From the NCBI RefSeq assembly GCF_001542875.1, contig NZ_LMAF01000002.1, forward strand, positions 1,077,501 to 1,141,500: 64,000 nucleotides of DNA, read 5' to 3'. The DNA is from Erythrobacter sp. YT30 (lineage in GTDB: Bacteria; Pseudomonadota; Alphaproteobacteria; Sphingomonadales; Sphingomonadaceae). The position numbers and the translations under genes are program-made. How positions within the stretch are numbered: the first letter of the stretch is position 1; every line of letters starts with the position of its first letter. Under the pieces are notes generated by a model. The model saw only the letters and a program-made list of their open reading frames with translations. It was not told the DNA's origin and ran no database searches. Positions 1 to 8,885 of this stretch are shown piece by piece.

Positions 1-321
1 AAGGATTTCACCGCGCTCAAACCAGATTTTGACGCCGCTGGTGTCGAATTGCTTGGCGTTTCAAAGGACTCGGCGAAAAAGCACCAGAACTTTATCGCAA
101 AGCACGATCTCACAACGCCGCTTGCAACGGATAGCGAAGAGGACGGACTGTCTGATGCGCTGGGCGTATGGGCTGAAAAGCAGATGTACGGCAAAACCTA
201 TATGGGCATGGTCCGCAGCACCTATCTTGTCGGCTCGGATGGCAAGATCGCGCAAATCTGGCCCAAGGTGAAAGTCAAAGGCCATGCAGAAGAAGTGCTG
301 GCTGCAGCCAAGGCATTGTAG
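1..321 (+). CDS. bcp: Peroxiredoxin (BCP/PrxQ type), C-terminal part; 5' end outside window
   Basis: Reading frame is open from base 1, so the start and the peroxidatic-cysteine region lie upstream of the window. The visible 106 residues match the second half of a thioredoxin-fold peroxiredoxin of the bacterioferritin-comigratory-protein type: the GVSKDS strand-turn near residue 19, a stretch ending YGKTYMGMVRSTYLV, and the closing strand DGKIAQIWPKVKVKGHAEEV. Family members reduce hydroperoxides with a thiol donor in the cytoplasm. The next gene begins two bases after the stop, so the two may be co-transcribed. The family is clear from the C-terminal half, but the BCP subtype is judged without the active site. 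Confidence 0.85.
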   Translation, partial: KDFTALKPDFDAAGVELLGVSKDSAKKHQNFIAKHDLTTPLATDSEEDGLSDALGVWAEKQMYGKTYMGMVRSTYLVGSDGKIAQIWPKVKVKGHAEEVLAAAKAL

Positions 322-323
322 CT

Positions 324-1130
324 TTGTTGCAAAACGTCCGCTCAAGTGTTGCAGGGGCCATTCGCGGTGCTCTGGTTACAGGTGACCCGCGCGCCAAATG
401 CATGGCGGCACGCGAAGTTGCGCGCAATTGGCGGCTGGGAAAGCTCGAATGGCGTTTTGACGTCACGATGCCTGATGAACCCGCATGGCCAGCCGAGCCC
501 GAGCTTCTCCCGCCCAATAAAATGCCCAAACGCGGCAAGTTCGGCTCGCAGCGAGCACGAATCGCACTCTGGCACAGTCTCGCGCACATTGAATTCGTCG
601 CGATTGATCTCGCGCTCGATATGGCGGGGCGATTCGGCGCAGAGATGGGCGAGGAATTCGTCAGCGACTTTTTGAGCGTCGCTGCAGATGAAGCGATGCA
701 TTTCGCGCTGCTAGCCCGGAAGCTGGAAAGTCTGGGAAGCCATTATGGCGCGCTGCCTGCGCATGCCGGATTGTGGGAAGCAGCGCACGCAACCCGGCAT
801 GATGTCGCGGCACGTCTTGCCATTGTCCCGATGGTGCTGGAGGCGCGCGGACTTGACGTCACTCCGGCAACTTTGGAGCGGGTTCAGGCAGCGGGCGATG
901 CCAATGGCGTCAAGATTCTTTCCCGCATCCTTGACGATGAAATTCGCCATGTCGGATTTGGAACCAAGCATTTTCTTCGTTGTACAGAATCATGCGGCGA
1001 AGCGCCCGAATCCGTGTGGCAAAACCTGGTTTCGACGTATTTTCGGGGCTCGGTTAAGCCGCCATTCAACGACTCAGCGCGTCTTGCAGCCGGTTTATCG
1101 CGCGGTTTCTACGAAGAGATTGCTTGTTAA
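324..1130 (+). CDS. DUF455 ferritin-like protein
   Basis: A 268-residue protein of the DUF455 family, which has a ferritin-like four-helix fold. Carboxylate/histidine motifs expected for a di-metal site are visible: HIEFVAIDLALD near residue 89, ADEAMHFALLARKLE near 121, and DDEIRHVGFG near 207. The conserved segment LLPPNKMPKRGKFGS lies near residue 61. No in-frame ATG precedes the homologous region; the frame opens with TTG just after the peroxiredoxin stop, suggesting translational coupling, but no Shine-Dalgarno sequence is obvious and the start is uncertain. Function is not established; tRNA-hydroxylase or oxidase-like chemistry is possible only by fold analogy. Confidence 0.8.
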   Translation: MLQNVRSSVAGAIRGALVTGDPRAKCMAAREVARNWRLGKLEWRFDVTMPDEPAWPAEPELLPPNKMPKRGKFGSQRARIALWHSLAHIEFVAIDLALDMAGRFGAEMGEEFVSDFLSVAADEAMHFALLARKLESLGSHYGALPAHAGLWEAAHATRHDVAARLAIVPMVLEARGLDVTPATLERVQAAGDANGVKILSRILDDEIRHVGFGTKHFLRCTESCGEAPESVWQNLVSTYFRGSVKPPFNDSARLAAGLSRGFYEEIAC

Positions 1131-1309
1131 CGACTCGGACGGATACGTCACTCTTCGACAAGTCAGAGGCCGCTTTTTGGTGTCTGGCAGCACTTCAGGG
1201 TCTATCCGCATCACAAGAATGCAGAAGACTGGGCGAAGTTGCTTGGAATAATGAGCACGCTGATGAAGCGTGCCGGCGCAAGACGCCAACACACGAGGAA
1301 CGGGTCTAA

Positions 1310-2008
1310 ATGCTAACGCTCGCAAAGCGTAACATCGCTCAAATATGTGGTGCCATCAGTGCATCCGTATTACTCGCCGCAGCCAATCCCGCCATGGCCA
1401 ATACGAACGCTTCAACAGCAGCCGACGTGACAGAGCCTGTGCGCGAGGCGCAAGCCGAAAAAATTACGAAGGGCGATCAGCGCTTCCGTCAGCTGTTTGC
1501 AAGCTGGCGTTCGCTCGACAAGACGGGGCCTGGCGCACCGGTTGAGCTGCCCGCCGTTGCCATTCCTTCGCGAATGCCAGTGAATTCCGGCCGGATGAGC
1601 AGCGGATACGGCATGCGCAATCATCCTGTTCTCAAGCGCCGCAAGAAACATAACGGCGTCGATATCGCAGCGCCCACGGGCACGCCTGTCTACGCAACCG
1701 CAGATGGCCTTGTTGGCCGCGCGGACTGGTTCTCCAGCTACGGTCTTTATATCAGCATTGATCACGGCGCTGACCTTGAAACGCGTTACGCTCACCTGTC
1801 CCGCCTGGCTGTTGCTGCCGGCGACACGGTGCGCAAAGGCGACATCATTGGTTACGTAGGGTCCACCGGACGTTCGACTGGGCCGCACCTTCATTACGAA
1901 GTGCGCGTAGATGGGCTTGCGGTTAACCCAATTCCCTATATGGTAGAGACCGACGCGCAGGCCCAATTGGCCTCAAACGCACAGCTTGACGGTCGCGGAG
2001 GCCGGTAA
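1310..2008 (+). CDS. Secreted M23-family metallopeptidase (LytM-type murein endopeptidase)
   Basis: A 232-residue protein with an N-terminal signal peptide (basic start, hydrophobic core about residues 11-28, AMA cleavage region near 28-30), a short linker and a C-terminal M23 domain. Zinc-site motifs are intact: HNGVD gives His114 and Asp118, and GPHLHYE gives His193 and His195. The SSGYGMRNHP segment before the first motif is typical of LytM domains. Such enzymes cut peptide cross-links of peptidoglycan in the periplasm, so this one is probably active rather than a degenerate activator. GAGGAA upstream of the ATG supports the start. Downstream lies a row of hairpins ending in a strong terminator. 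Confidence 0.9.
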   Translation: MLTLAKRNIAQICGAISASVLLAAANPAMANTNASTAADVTEPVREAQAEKITKGDQRFRQLFASWRSLDKTGPGAPVELPAVAIPSRMPVNSGRMSSGYGMRNHPVLKRRKKHNGVDIAAPTGTPVYATADGLVGRADWFSSYGLYISIDHGADLETRYAHLSRLAVAAGDTVRKGDIIGYVGSTGRSTGPHLHYEVRVDGLAVNPIPYMVETDAQAQLASNAQLDGRGGR

Positions 2009-2021
2009 GCACAGCGTTCAG

Positions 2022-2122
2022 GGTCACTTTATGTGACCAATACAGTTTTCCCGCCTGGAAGCGGGTCGGACATTGGAGAGGGTGTCCGAGTATAGGCGGC
2101 GGGTTTTCCCGCCGCCTTTTTT
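2022..2122 (+). ncRNA. Candidate structured RNA: four consecutive hairpins ending in an intrinsic terminator
   Basis: Four perfect inverted repeats follow one another: GGTCAC/GTGACC (2022-2027, 2033-2038), CCCGC/GCGGG (2050-2054, 2061-2065), TCGGACA/TGTCCGA (2066-2072, 2083-2089) and the terminator stem (2095-2116). The second and third loops hold GGA motifs (CTGGAA and TTGGAGAGGG). The final hairpin is followed by T6 only on the plus strand, so that is the expected transcript. It could be the 3' UTR of the M23 peptidase gene, a 3'-UTR-derived small RNA, or an attenuator for the acyl-CoA synthetase gene 150 bases on. I do not recognise a named RNA family. Confidence 0.45.
2095..2122 (+). terminator. 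Strong intrinsic terminator
   Basis: Perfect 9-bp GC-only stem (GGCGGCGGG/CCCGCCGCC) around a TTTT loop, followed by six T residues. It ends transcription from the M23 peptidase gene or from the hairpin-rich RNA upstream. Confidence 0.9.
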
Positions 2123-2272
2123 ATGCGCTGCCCATTTGGCTGGGAGCGTGATCCCTCTTTTCGCCTGCCTTTCTTCTACGCCTCTTTTCTCTTGAGTGCC
2201 AACCGCGCCGCGCTAGCATCCCGAATCAAAGGCTCGCGCCCACCCAAGTCGGCGCTTTGAGGGAGAGAAATC

Positions 2273-3817
2273 ATGGCCATGCACCCAATCGCCCATGCGG
2301 CGAACAAACCCGATCACCCCGCCGTCATCATGGCGGGTTCGGGCAAGCAAATGACTTATGGCGAGATGGACGAAGCCGCCAACCGCTACGCTCAATTGCT
2401 GCGAGCGCGTGGATTGAAGGCTGATGATGCCTTTGCGGTGCTGCTGGAAAACCGGATCGAATATTTCACGCTCGTCTGGGGCTCGCAGCGGGCGGGCACA
2501 TTGCTTGTACCCATCTCGACCCGGCTGACGGCGCCCGAAATCACGTATATTCTCAAGGATTGCGGCGCGAAATTGCTCATCACCTCGCATCTCTTCGATG
2601 GCGTCTTGGCCGACATTCGGCGGGAATGCCCTGAGCTTGAGATATTGCTTGCAGGTGATGACGGGGAAGAGAGCTTTGATGCTGCTCTCGCCGCGCAGCC
2701 TGCTGAACCGATCGCCGATCAACGCGCCGGGCTCACTATGCTTTACAGTTCGGGGACGACGGGACGGCCCAAAGGTATACGGCCAGCGCCGCCTGAAGAC
2801 CCCGATCCCCAAGCGATGATCCCGTTCCTGGGGCTTGCAACCATGGGGGCTGGCATGCCGACCGATGGGTCGATGATCTACCTCTCGCCTGCCCCGCTCT
2901 ACCATGCAGCGCCATTGGCGTGGTGCGCAGCTGCACAGCGGCTTGGCGGGACATTGGTGGTGCTCGAAAAATTTGAACCCGAAGCCGCTCTGGCTGCAAT
3001 CGAGAAATACAAGGTCACAGACAGCCAGTGGGTGCCGACACATTTCGTGCGCTTCCTGAAACTCGATCCCGCGATCCGCTCCAAATACGATCTCTCAACC
3101 CACAAGCGCGCGCTCCACGCTGCAGCGCCCTGCCCCGTCCCGATCAAACGCGAAATGATCGAATGGTGGGGCCCGATCGTGAACGAATACTATGCCGGGT
3201 CCGAGGGGATTGGGATGACCATGATCAGCGCCGAGGACTGGCTCAAACATCCGGGCAGCGTCGGCAAGGCGATCTATGGCACGCTTCACGTGTGCGGCCC
3301 GGACAATGAAGAAGTTGGGCCGGGCGAAGACGGCCTCATCTTCTACGAAAACGTACTGCTCCCTACCTATCACAACGATCCTGAAAAGACCGCCGATGCC
3401 ATGCATCCAAAGGGCTGGATGACACTGGGCGATATCGGCCATGTCGATGAGGACGGCTATCTGTTCCTGACAGATCGCAAGAGCCACATGATCATTTCAG
3501 GCGGTGTGAACATCTATCCGCAGGAGATCGAGAACCTGCTCGTCACCCATGACAAGGTGATGGACGCCGCTGTTATCGGTGCGCCCGATCCTGACCTTGG
3601 CGAGAAAGTCGTCGCCGTGGTTCAGCCGATCGATATGGGCGATGCTGGCGACAATCTCGAAGAGGAGCTGCGCGAATTCCTTGCCCCCAATCTCGCGCGG
3701 ATCAAGCTTCCCAAAATGTTCGATTTCCGCCCCGATCTGCCGCGTGAGGCGAATGGCAAACTCTACAAGCGCGAATTGCGCGATGAATTTGCCGCCAAGG
3801 CGACGGAGCAGGCCTGA
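2273..3817 (+). CDS. Acyl-CoA synthetase (AMP-forming, class I adenylate-forming enzyme)
   Basis: A 514-residue ANL-superfamily enzyme that activates a carboxylic acid to its CoA thioester via an acyl-adenylate. The P-loop-like motif YSSGTTGRPKG is at residues 158-168, the adenine-site motif reads YAGSEG, and the hinge region reads LGDIGHVDEDGYLFLTDRKS followed by ISGGVNIYP. The C-terminal catalytic lysine lies in NGKLYKREL. The substrate cannot be read from sequence. GAGGGAGAG sits upstream of the ATG. The stop overlaps the start of a cytochrome P450 gene (TGATG), so the two are coupled, which suggests activation and oxidation of the same hydrophobic acid, such as a terpenoid, steroid side chain or fatty acid. 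Confidence 0.9.
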   Translation: MAMHPIAHAANKPDHPAVIMAGSGKQMTYGEMDEAANRYAQLLRARGLKADDAFAVLLENRIEYFTLVWGSQRAGTLLVPISTRLTAPEITYILKDCGAKLLITSHLFDGVLADIRRECPELEILLAGDDGEESFDAALAAQPAEPIADQRAGLTMLYSSGTTGRPKGIRPAPPEDPDPQAMIPFLGLATMGAGMPTDGSMIYLSPAPLYHAAPLAWCAAAQRLGGTLVVLEKFEPEAALAAIEKYKVTDSQWVPTHFVRFLKLDPAIRSKYDLSTHKRALHAAAPCPVPIKREMIEWWGPIVNEYYAGSEGIGMTMISAEDWLKHPGSVGKAIYGTLHVCGPDNEEVGPGEDGLIFYENVLLPTYHNDPEKTADAMHPKGWMTLGDIGHVDEDGYLFLTDRKSHMIISGGVNIYPQEIENLLVTHDKVMDAAVIGAPDPDLGEKVVAVVQPIDMGDAGDNLEEELREFLAPNLARIKLPKMFDFRPDLPREANGKLYKRELRDEFAAKATEQA

Positions 3818-5112
3818 TGGCGAGTGATCCGGCAGTCCTTCCAACCGGTCTCGCCAAGGCGGTGATCGATCCGCATGCCTATGCTGAATGGGACGGGCTG
3901 CTCGACACGTTTGACCATATCCGCGACAAAATGCCCGTGGCCAAAGTCACGCCGGAAAACGAGGATCTGTTCGAACCCTTCTGGCTCATCACCCGCTACG
4001 ATGACGTCATGCGCATATCGAAGGATAACGCGACTTTCCTCAACAATCCCAAACCAGTCGTGTTCAGTTTCAAGCAGGCGATCGAATTTAGCCGGGCGGC
4101 GACAGGCTCCAATATGCTGGTGGATTCGCTGGTCGTATTCGATGCGCCGATCCATCCCAAATATCGCAAGCTCACCCAGGACTGGTTCATGCCGCGCAAC
4201 CTCAAACAGGTTGAAGGCGAAATCCGCGCACTTGCGACCCGCATGGTCGATGCGATGCTTGAAAAGGGGCCAGAGCTCGATTTTGTCGAAACGCTCGCAG
4301 GGCCTTACCCGCTGCGCGTCGTCATGCAGATCCTTGGCGTACCGCCTGAGGATGAGCCGCGCATGCAGATGCTGACACAGAAGCTTTTCGGCGGTCAGGA
4401 TGCTGATCTTTCAGGCACCGGCATGGAGAACATGACGCCTGAACAAGTGGTGCAATTGGTTGCTGGCGCGGTCAAAACCTTCGAGGACTATTTCGCAGCG
4501 CTCGCCGAAGATCGGCGGGCAAACCCCACCGATGATGTTGCGAGCGTTATCGCCAATGCGCTCGTCGATGGAAAGCCGCTGCCGCCGCGCGATATGGCGG
4601 GGTATTACATCATCATGGCGACCGCCGGACACGATACGACCAGCGCATCGACCGCGGGCGCAATGCTCGCACTTGCAAATGATCCAGAGCAATTCGCGCG
4701 GGTGAAAGCGGATCGTTCGCTGCTTCCCGGCATAGTGGAAGAGGCAATCCGGTGGACCAGCCCGGTGCAGCATTTCATGCGCACAGCGGCCGAAGATGTC
4801 GAAGTGGGCGGGCAACAGATTAAAGCTGGCGACTGGATGATGATCAATTACGTCGCTGCCAATCATGATCCCGCGCAGTTCGATGATCCGCGCCGGTTTG
4901 ACGCCGCGCGTTCACCCAATCGCCACGCGGCCTTTGGCGCAGGCGCGCATCAATGTCTGGGCCTGCACCTGGCGCGGCTCGAAATGCGGATACTTTTTGA
5001 AGTCTTGCTCGACCGGATTGATGCGGTGGAACTGGCTGGAACGCCCGCTCGCGCGACGAGCACATTTGTGGGCGGGCTGAAGTCTTTGCCGCTCAAGATC
5101 ACAAAAGGCTAA
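3817..5112 (+). CDS. Cytochrome P450 (soluble bacterial class)
   Basis: A 431-residue soluble P450 of normal bacterial length with no membrane anchor. The I-helix oxygen-binding motif AGHDTT is at residues 270-275, the K-helix ExxR motif is EAIR near 309-312, and the haem-binding loop FGAGAHQCLG at 373-382 gives Cys380 as haem ligand. It would hydroxylate a hydrophobic substrate using electrons from a ferredoxin and reductase, neither of which is encoded nearby. Its ATG overlaps the stop of the acyl-CoA synthetase gene by one base, so the pair is one transcription unit. The CYP family cannot be assigned by eye. Confidence 0.93.
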   Translation: MASDPAVLPTGLAKAVIDPHAYAEWDGLLDTFDHIRDKMPVAKVTPENEDLFEPFWLITRYDDVMRISKDNATFLNNPKPVVFSFKQAIEFSRAATGSNMLVDSLVVFDAPIHPKYRKLTQDWFMPRNLKQVEGEIRALATRMVDAMLEKGPELDFVETLAGPYPLRVVMQILGVPPEDEPRMQMLTQKLFGGQDADLSGTGMENMTPEQVVQLVAGAVKTFEDYFAALAEDRRANPTDDVASVIANALVDGKPLPPRDMAGYYIIMATAGHDTTSASTAGAMLALANDPEQFARVKADRSLLPGIVEEAIRWTSPVQHFMRTAAEDVEVGGQQIKAGDWMMINYVAANHDPAQFDDPRRFDAARSPNRHAAFGAGAHQCLGLHLARLEMRILFEVLLDRIDAVELAGTPARATSTFVGGLKSLPLKITKG

Positions 5113-5309
5113 GATTCTGATATGGGGAGTGCGCGCAATAAAACAAGGCATGCGGGTAAATAAACTTGCGCATCTTGTTTCATATAACCCAATTTTACGA
5201 TTTTTCTGTTCTTTTGGCGAAACATATGTTAACTCACCATTCATGGGAAAAACTTGGACTTCGGTGATATGCTGCGACTTTGCGGCAGGTATTTGTGAGG
5301 GAGGGTTAT

Positions 5310-5969
5310 ATGGATTTGACTGACATTACACTGCTCGCGCCTCACAACCTGCCATTTGCAGGCGCAGCGATCCTGTTGCTGCTGATTGTCATCTTGCAGG
5401 TGATCGGCGCTGGCGATTTCTTCGATAGCGGCGATGTTGATATCGATCTGGATGTCGATGGAGCAGCAGACGGGTTGGAAGCGGGCGGCTTTCTTGAAAG
5501 CGCGTTCAGCCTGCTTGGCATTGGCCGTGTGCCGTTTCTCATCTGGTTCATGGTCTTGCTGCTTGTCTTTATGGCCATCGGCGTTGCGGGTCAGGAACTG
5601 GCGATCAGCCTGCTGGGCGCACCTCTACACCCTGCGTTGGCGGCGCTGCTTGCAGGAATGGGCGCTTTGCCGGTCAATGGAGTGCTCACCCGGCCTTTGG
5701 AGCGGATCCTGCCCCAAGATGAAACGAGCGCAGTGGGTCTTGATAGTCTGGTGCGGCGCGATGCTGAAATTCAGACAGGGACAGCCCGTACTGCCTCGCC
5801 TGCCCGCGCCAAGGTGAAAGATCGCCACGGCCACCCGCATTTCGTGATGGTGGAACCGCACGATCCGCAGGCGGAACTGAACGAAGGTGACACGGTGCTG
5901 CTGGTGCGGCGCGAAGGGGAGACATTCTTCGGCGTGCACTATGAAAGCAAGCTGCTGGGGCTTGATTGA
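5310..5969 (+). CDS. yqiJ: YqiJ-like membrane protein with C-terminal OB/NfeD-like domain
   Basis: A 219-residue protein with hydrophobic segments near residues 15-33, 75-95 and 105-125, followed by a soluble domain of about 65 residues rich in short beta strands (NEGDTVLLVRREGETFFGVHY). This is the layout of the YqiJ/NfeD-like partners of flotillins. An acidic stretch with repeated Asp (DSGDVDIDLDVDG) lies between the first two helices. The start at 5310 follows GAGGGAGG; an upstream in-frame codon at 5280 has no comparable ribosome site. The flotillin partner starts 60 bases downstream, which supports the assignment. Confidence 0.8.
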   Translation: MDLTDITLLAPHNLPFAGAAILLLLIVILQVIGAGDFFDSGDVDIDLDVDGAADGLEAGGFLESAFSLLGIGRVPFLIWFMVLLLVFMAIGVAGQELAISLLGAPLHPALAALLAGMGALPVNGVLTRPLERILPQDETSAVGLDSLVRRDAEIQTGTARTASPARAKVKDRHGHPHFVMVEPHDPQAELNEGDTVLLVRREGETFFGVHYESKLLGLD

Positions 5970-6029
5970 AGGACACGATAAACACGCGCGAGGGACCCAT
6001 ACGGCGCGCGACATACAATAGGAGAAAAC

Positions 6030-7751
6030 ATGGACGGATTTATAAATCTCGCATTTTGGCTTGGTATGATCGTAGCGGTTGTAGTGGGGGTTTTCGTTTT
6101 CCTTACAACGCTTTACCGCCGGGCATCGAAGGAAATTGCTTTCGTCAGGACGGGTATTGGCGGCGAGAAAGTCGTCATGAATGGCGGCGCGCTGGTGTTC
6201 CCGGTGTTCCACGAAACAATGCCTGTTAATATGAACACTCTGGTGCTGAGCGTTGTCAGGAAAGACGCCGAAGCGCTGATTACGCTCGACCGTTTGCGGA
6301 TCGATGTGAAGGCGGAATTCTACGTTCGCGTTCGCCCCGATGCAGGCGCGATTGCGATGGCCGCGCAAACGCTGGGTATGCGCACCATGCAGCCCAACCT
6401 TTTGAAAGACCTTGTCGAAGGTAAATTCGTCGACGCGCTGCGCTCTGTTGCGGCAGGCATGAGCATGAACGAGCTGCACGAACAACGCGCAGACTTCGTG
6501 CAAAAGGTGCAGCAGGTCTCGTCAAACGATCTCGCGATGAATGGTCTCGAGCTGGAATCGGTCTCGCTCACCGGGCTTGACCAGACGAGCATCGAACACT
6601 TCAACGCCAACAATGCGTTTGACGCAGAAGGTCTGACAAAGCTCACCGAACAGATCGAAGCGCGCAAGAAACTGCGCAACGATATCGAGCAGGACACGCG
6701 CGTTCAGATGGAAGGCAAGAACCTCGAAGCCGACCAGCGCAGCTTCGAAATCGGGCGTGACACCGAATATGCGCGCCTCCAGCAAGAGCGCGAAGTCGAA
6801 GTGCGCCGTGCTGCGCAAACCGCTGAAATCGCTCGCGAACAGGCAGAGCGCAATCGCGAAGCCGAAGCAGCCCGGATTGAGGCCAAGAAGCAAGTCGATG
6901 CGCAGCAGATCGAAGCGGACAGGCTGGTTGAAGAGGCCCGGATCGATCAGGTGCGCGCTCTCGAAATCGCACGCCAGGAACAGCAGATCGCGGTTCAGAA
7001 CAAGTCGCGCGAGGAAAGCCAGGCGAAAGCAGAAGCCGACGCTGCCCGTGCTCGAGCGGTGGAAGCTGAAGAGCAGGTTGCGACCGCACGGGAGAGCGAG
7101 ATCGCCGAACGTCAAAAGAAGATCGAACTGATCGAAGCGGCGAAGCAAGCCGAGCGTGAAGCCATTGGCATTAAGGTTGAGGCCGAGGCCGAAAAGGACG
7201 CGGCGACAAACCGTGCAGAGGCGTCTCGCCTCGAAGCGAAAGGTGAAGCCGACGCTGAAATCCTGCGCGCTGAAGCAGACCGTGTGCGCTTCGAAGTTGA
7301 AGCTGCCGGTCAGCAGGCGGTCAACGAAGCGGCGAACATCCTCTCAATGGATCAGATCAGCCTTCAGACGAAGCTCGCTCTCCTGAAAGTGCTGCCAGAA
7401 GTCGTGCGGGAAAGCGCGAAACCGATGGAAGCGATCGATTCGATCAAGATCGTGCAGGTCGATGGGCTTACGCAAGGCGGCTCAGGTGGGGGCGCTCCGG
7501 CTGGTGCCAATGGCGCTGGCGGCGGTTCGGGCAATCTGGCGAGCGATGCGGTTTCAGCAGCTCTCGCCTACCGGGCCCAGGCGCCTGTGCTCGATGGGCT
7601 GATGAAAGAGCTGGGCCTTGATGGATCCTCGCTCGGATCGCTGGTTCAGGCGGCGACGGATGATCCTGAAAGCGTTGAGAAGGCGCTGGAGAAGCTGTCG
7701 TTCAACGATGACGGGTCAGATGTGGACGAAAACCCACAAGCTGCTGAATAA
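6030..7751 (+). CDS. yqiK: Flotillin-family membrane protein (YqiK type)
   Basis: A 573-residue flotillin: one N-terminal membrane helix (residues 8-28), an SPFH/band-7 domain to about residue 200, then a long coiled coil (about 205-450) rich in Ala, Glu, Arg and Gln with the AEAE-type repeats of flotillins, and a Gly/Ala-rich C-terminal tail. Flotillins oligomerise in membrane microdomains and scaffold signalling or secretion proteins. AGGAG five bases before the ATG supports the start. With the preceding YqiJ-like gene it forms the usual two-gene flotillin operon, closed by a hairpin at 7770-7805. Confidence 0.92.
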   Translation: MDGFINLAFWLGMIVAVVVGVFVFLTTLYRRASKEIAFVRTGIGGEKVVMNGGALVFPVFHETMPVNMNTLVLSVVRKDAEALITLDRLRIDVKAEFYVRVRPDAGAIAMAAQTLGMRTMQPNLLKDLVEGKFVDALRSVAAGMSMNELHEQRADFVQKVQQVSSNDLAMNGLELESVSLTGLDQTSIEHFNANNAFDAEGLTKLTEQIEARKKLRNDIEQDTRVQMEGKNLEADQRSFEIGRDTEYARLQQEREVEVRRAAQTAEIAREQAERNREAEAARIEAKKQVDAQQIEADRLVEEARIDQVRALEIARQEQQIAVQNKSREESQAKAEADAARARAVEAEEQVATARESEIAERQKKIELIEAAKQAEREAIGIKVEAEAEKDAATNRAEASRLEAKGEADAEILRAEADRVRFEVEAAGQQAVNEAANILSMDQISLQTKLALLKVLPEVVRESAKPMEAIDSIKIVQVDGLTQGGSGGGAPAGANGAGGGSGNLASDAVSAALAYRAQAPVLDGLMKELGLDGSSLGSLVQAATDDPESVEKALEKLSFNDDGSDVDENPQAAE

Positions 7752-7769
7752 TAAGAGAAATTAAAGAAC

Positions 7770-7805
7770 AGGCACACGCGAGGTTGAGCGGCTTCGCGTG
7801 TGCCT
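7770..7805. terminator. Bidirectional terminator between yqiK and galU
   Basis: Perfect 12-bp inverted repeat (AGGCACACGCGA at 7770-7781 and its complement at 7794-7805) between the convergent flotillin and galU genes. T-rich sequence follows on the plus side, with a looser T-rich stretch on the minus side. Confidence 0.75.
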
Positions 7806-7813
7806 ATCTGCTT

Positions 7814-8692
7814 TTAAGAAAGCAATTTGCCCGCCATCTCGCGAACCTTGTCGCCCATATCCTCACGCTCCAAAGCCAGCGCCAAAGTCGCCTCGACAAA
7901 GCCCAATTTGCTCCCGCAATCATAGCGATTGCCGTCAAAGGTCACCGCATGAAATGGCTGGTCCCCGATCATCCGCGCCATCGCATCGGTAAGCTGAATC
8001 TCACCGCCTGCGCCTTTCTCCTGCGTCTCCAAGGTCCGCATAACTTCGGGCTGAAGGATGTAGCGGCCTGAAATGATCTTGTTCGAAGGCGCTTCGTCAA
8101 CAGGCGGCTTTTCGACAAGGCCTTTCACCTCGGTCAAAGCGCCATCCTCCGTGCCCGGATCGATCACGCCGTAACTCGAAACTTTGTCATGCGGAACTTC
8201 GAGAACGCTGATCAGATTGCCGCCGGTTTTCTCATAAGCGTCAACCATCTGCTTCATGCAGCCGGTGCCGCCCTTCTTTCCGACCATCAATTCATCGGGC
8301 AGGAAAATCGCAAAAGGCTCATCCCCGACGATAGCCCGCGCACACCAGATTGCATGGCCAAGGCCCAATGGCACTTGCTGGCGCACGGTGATGATGTCGC
8401 CCGGCGTTGCGCGGGTCGGTTCTAGCACGCTCATATCCTTGCCGCGCTCTTTCATCGTGTCTTCGAGTTCGTAGGCGACGTCGAAATGCTCTACGATCGC
8501 GGTCTTTCCCCGGCCTGTGACGAAGATCATTTGTTCGATCCCCGCCTCGCGCGCTTCGTCCACGGCATACTGGATCAGCGGGCGATCTACGATGGGAAGC
8601 AGCTCCTTCGGGATGGCTTTAGTCGCGGGCAGAAAGCGCGTGCCAAGGCCTGCCACGGGAAAGACTGCTTTTTTGATCGGCTTGGGAGACAT
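7814..8692 (-). CDS. galU: UTP--glucose-1-phosphate uridylyltransferase
   Basis: A 292-residue nucleotidyltransferase that makes UDP-glucose from UTP and glucose-1-phosphate. The N-terminal signature [17 protein letters not shown] followed by [16 protein letters not shown] is diagnostic, and the sugar-site segment VEKPP and the motif RYILQPEV are present. Length is normal for GalU. UDP-glucose feeds exopolysaccharide and LPS core synthesis, which fits the surface-polysaccharide genes elsewhere in the window. It is divergent from murA across about 190 bases. Confidence 0.95.
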   Translation of the reverse strand: MSPKPIKKAVFPVAGLGTRFLPATKAIPKELLPIVDRPLIQYAVDEAREAGIEQMIFVTGRGKTAIVEHFDVAYELEDTMKERGKDMSVLEPTRATPGDIITVRQQVPLGLGHAIWCARAIVGDEPFAIFLPDELMVGKKGGTGCMKQMVDAYEKTGGNLISVLEVPHDKVSSYGVIDPGTEDGALTEVKGLVEKPPVDEAPSNKIISGRYILQPEVMRTLETQEKGAGGEIQLTDAMARMIGDQPFHAVTFDGNRYDCGSKLGFVEATLALALEREDMGDKVREMAGKLLS

Positions 8693-8885
8693 TGAGGGAT
8701 CGCCTTTTCGTGTTCACAAACTGTTGGTGGATGCGGACTGCCGTTTGAGATCACCAAACGCAATGGCAATAGAGGCGATGGTCCGGATGGGGTATTTTTG
8801 CGCCCGGTTGCCGAACCGAAAGGGTAGGCGGGGCTGCAAACGCACTCAGTTGCGCGAAAGCTTGGATCGGGTAAGGGGAAATCAT

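Noticed and set aside
1124..1309. Short open frame of 61 codons between the DUF455 and M23 genes
   Set aside because: No ribosome site, no conserved pattern; it ends directly at the M23 start by chance.
2213..3043. Minus-strand open frame of 276 codons
   Set aside because: Antisense to the acyl-CoA synthetase, with biased composition and no recognisable domain.
5625..6503. Long minus-strand open frame of 292 codons
   Set aside because: It is a shadow of the yqiJ and flotillin genes: His/Cys/Arg-rich composition with no domain, and both plus-strand genes are convincing.
6640..7320. Possible tandem DNA repeat in the flotillin gene
   Set aside because: The repetition is at protein level (Ala/Glu/Arg coiled coil) with varied codons, normal for flotillins and not a DNA repeat.
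8517..8885. Upstream extension of the murA frame by 123 codons
   Set aside because: It lies antisense to galU, shows no MurA-like sequence, and the ATG at 8886 has a good ribosome site and the conserved N-terminus.
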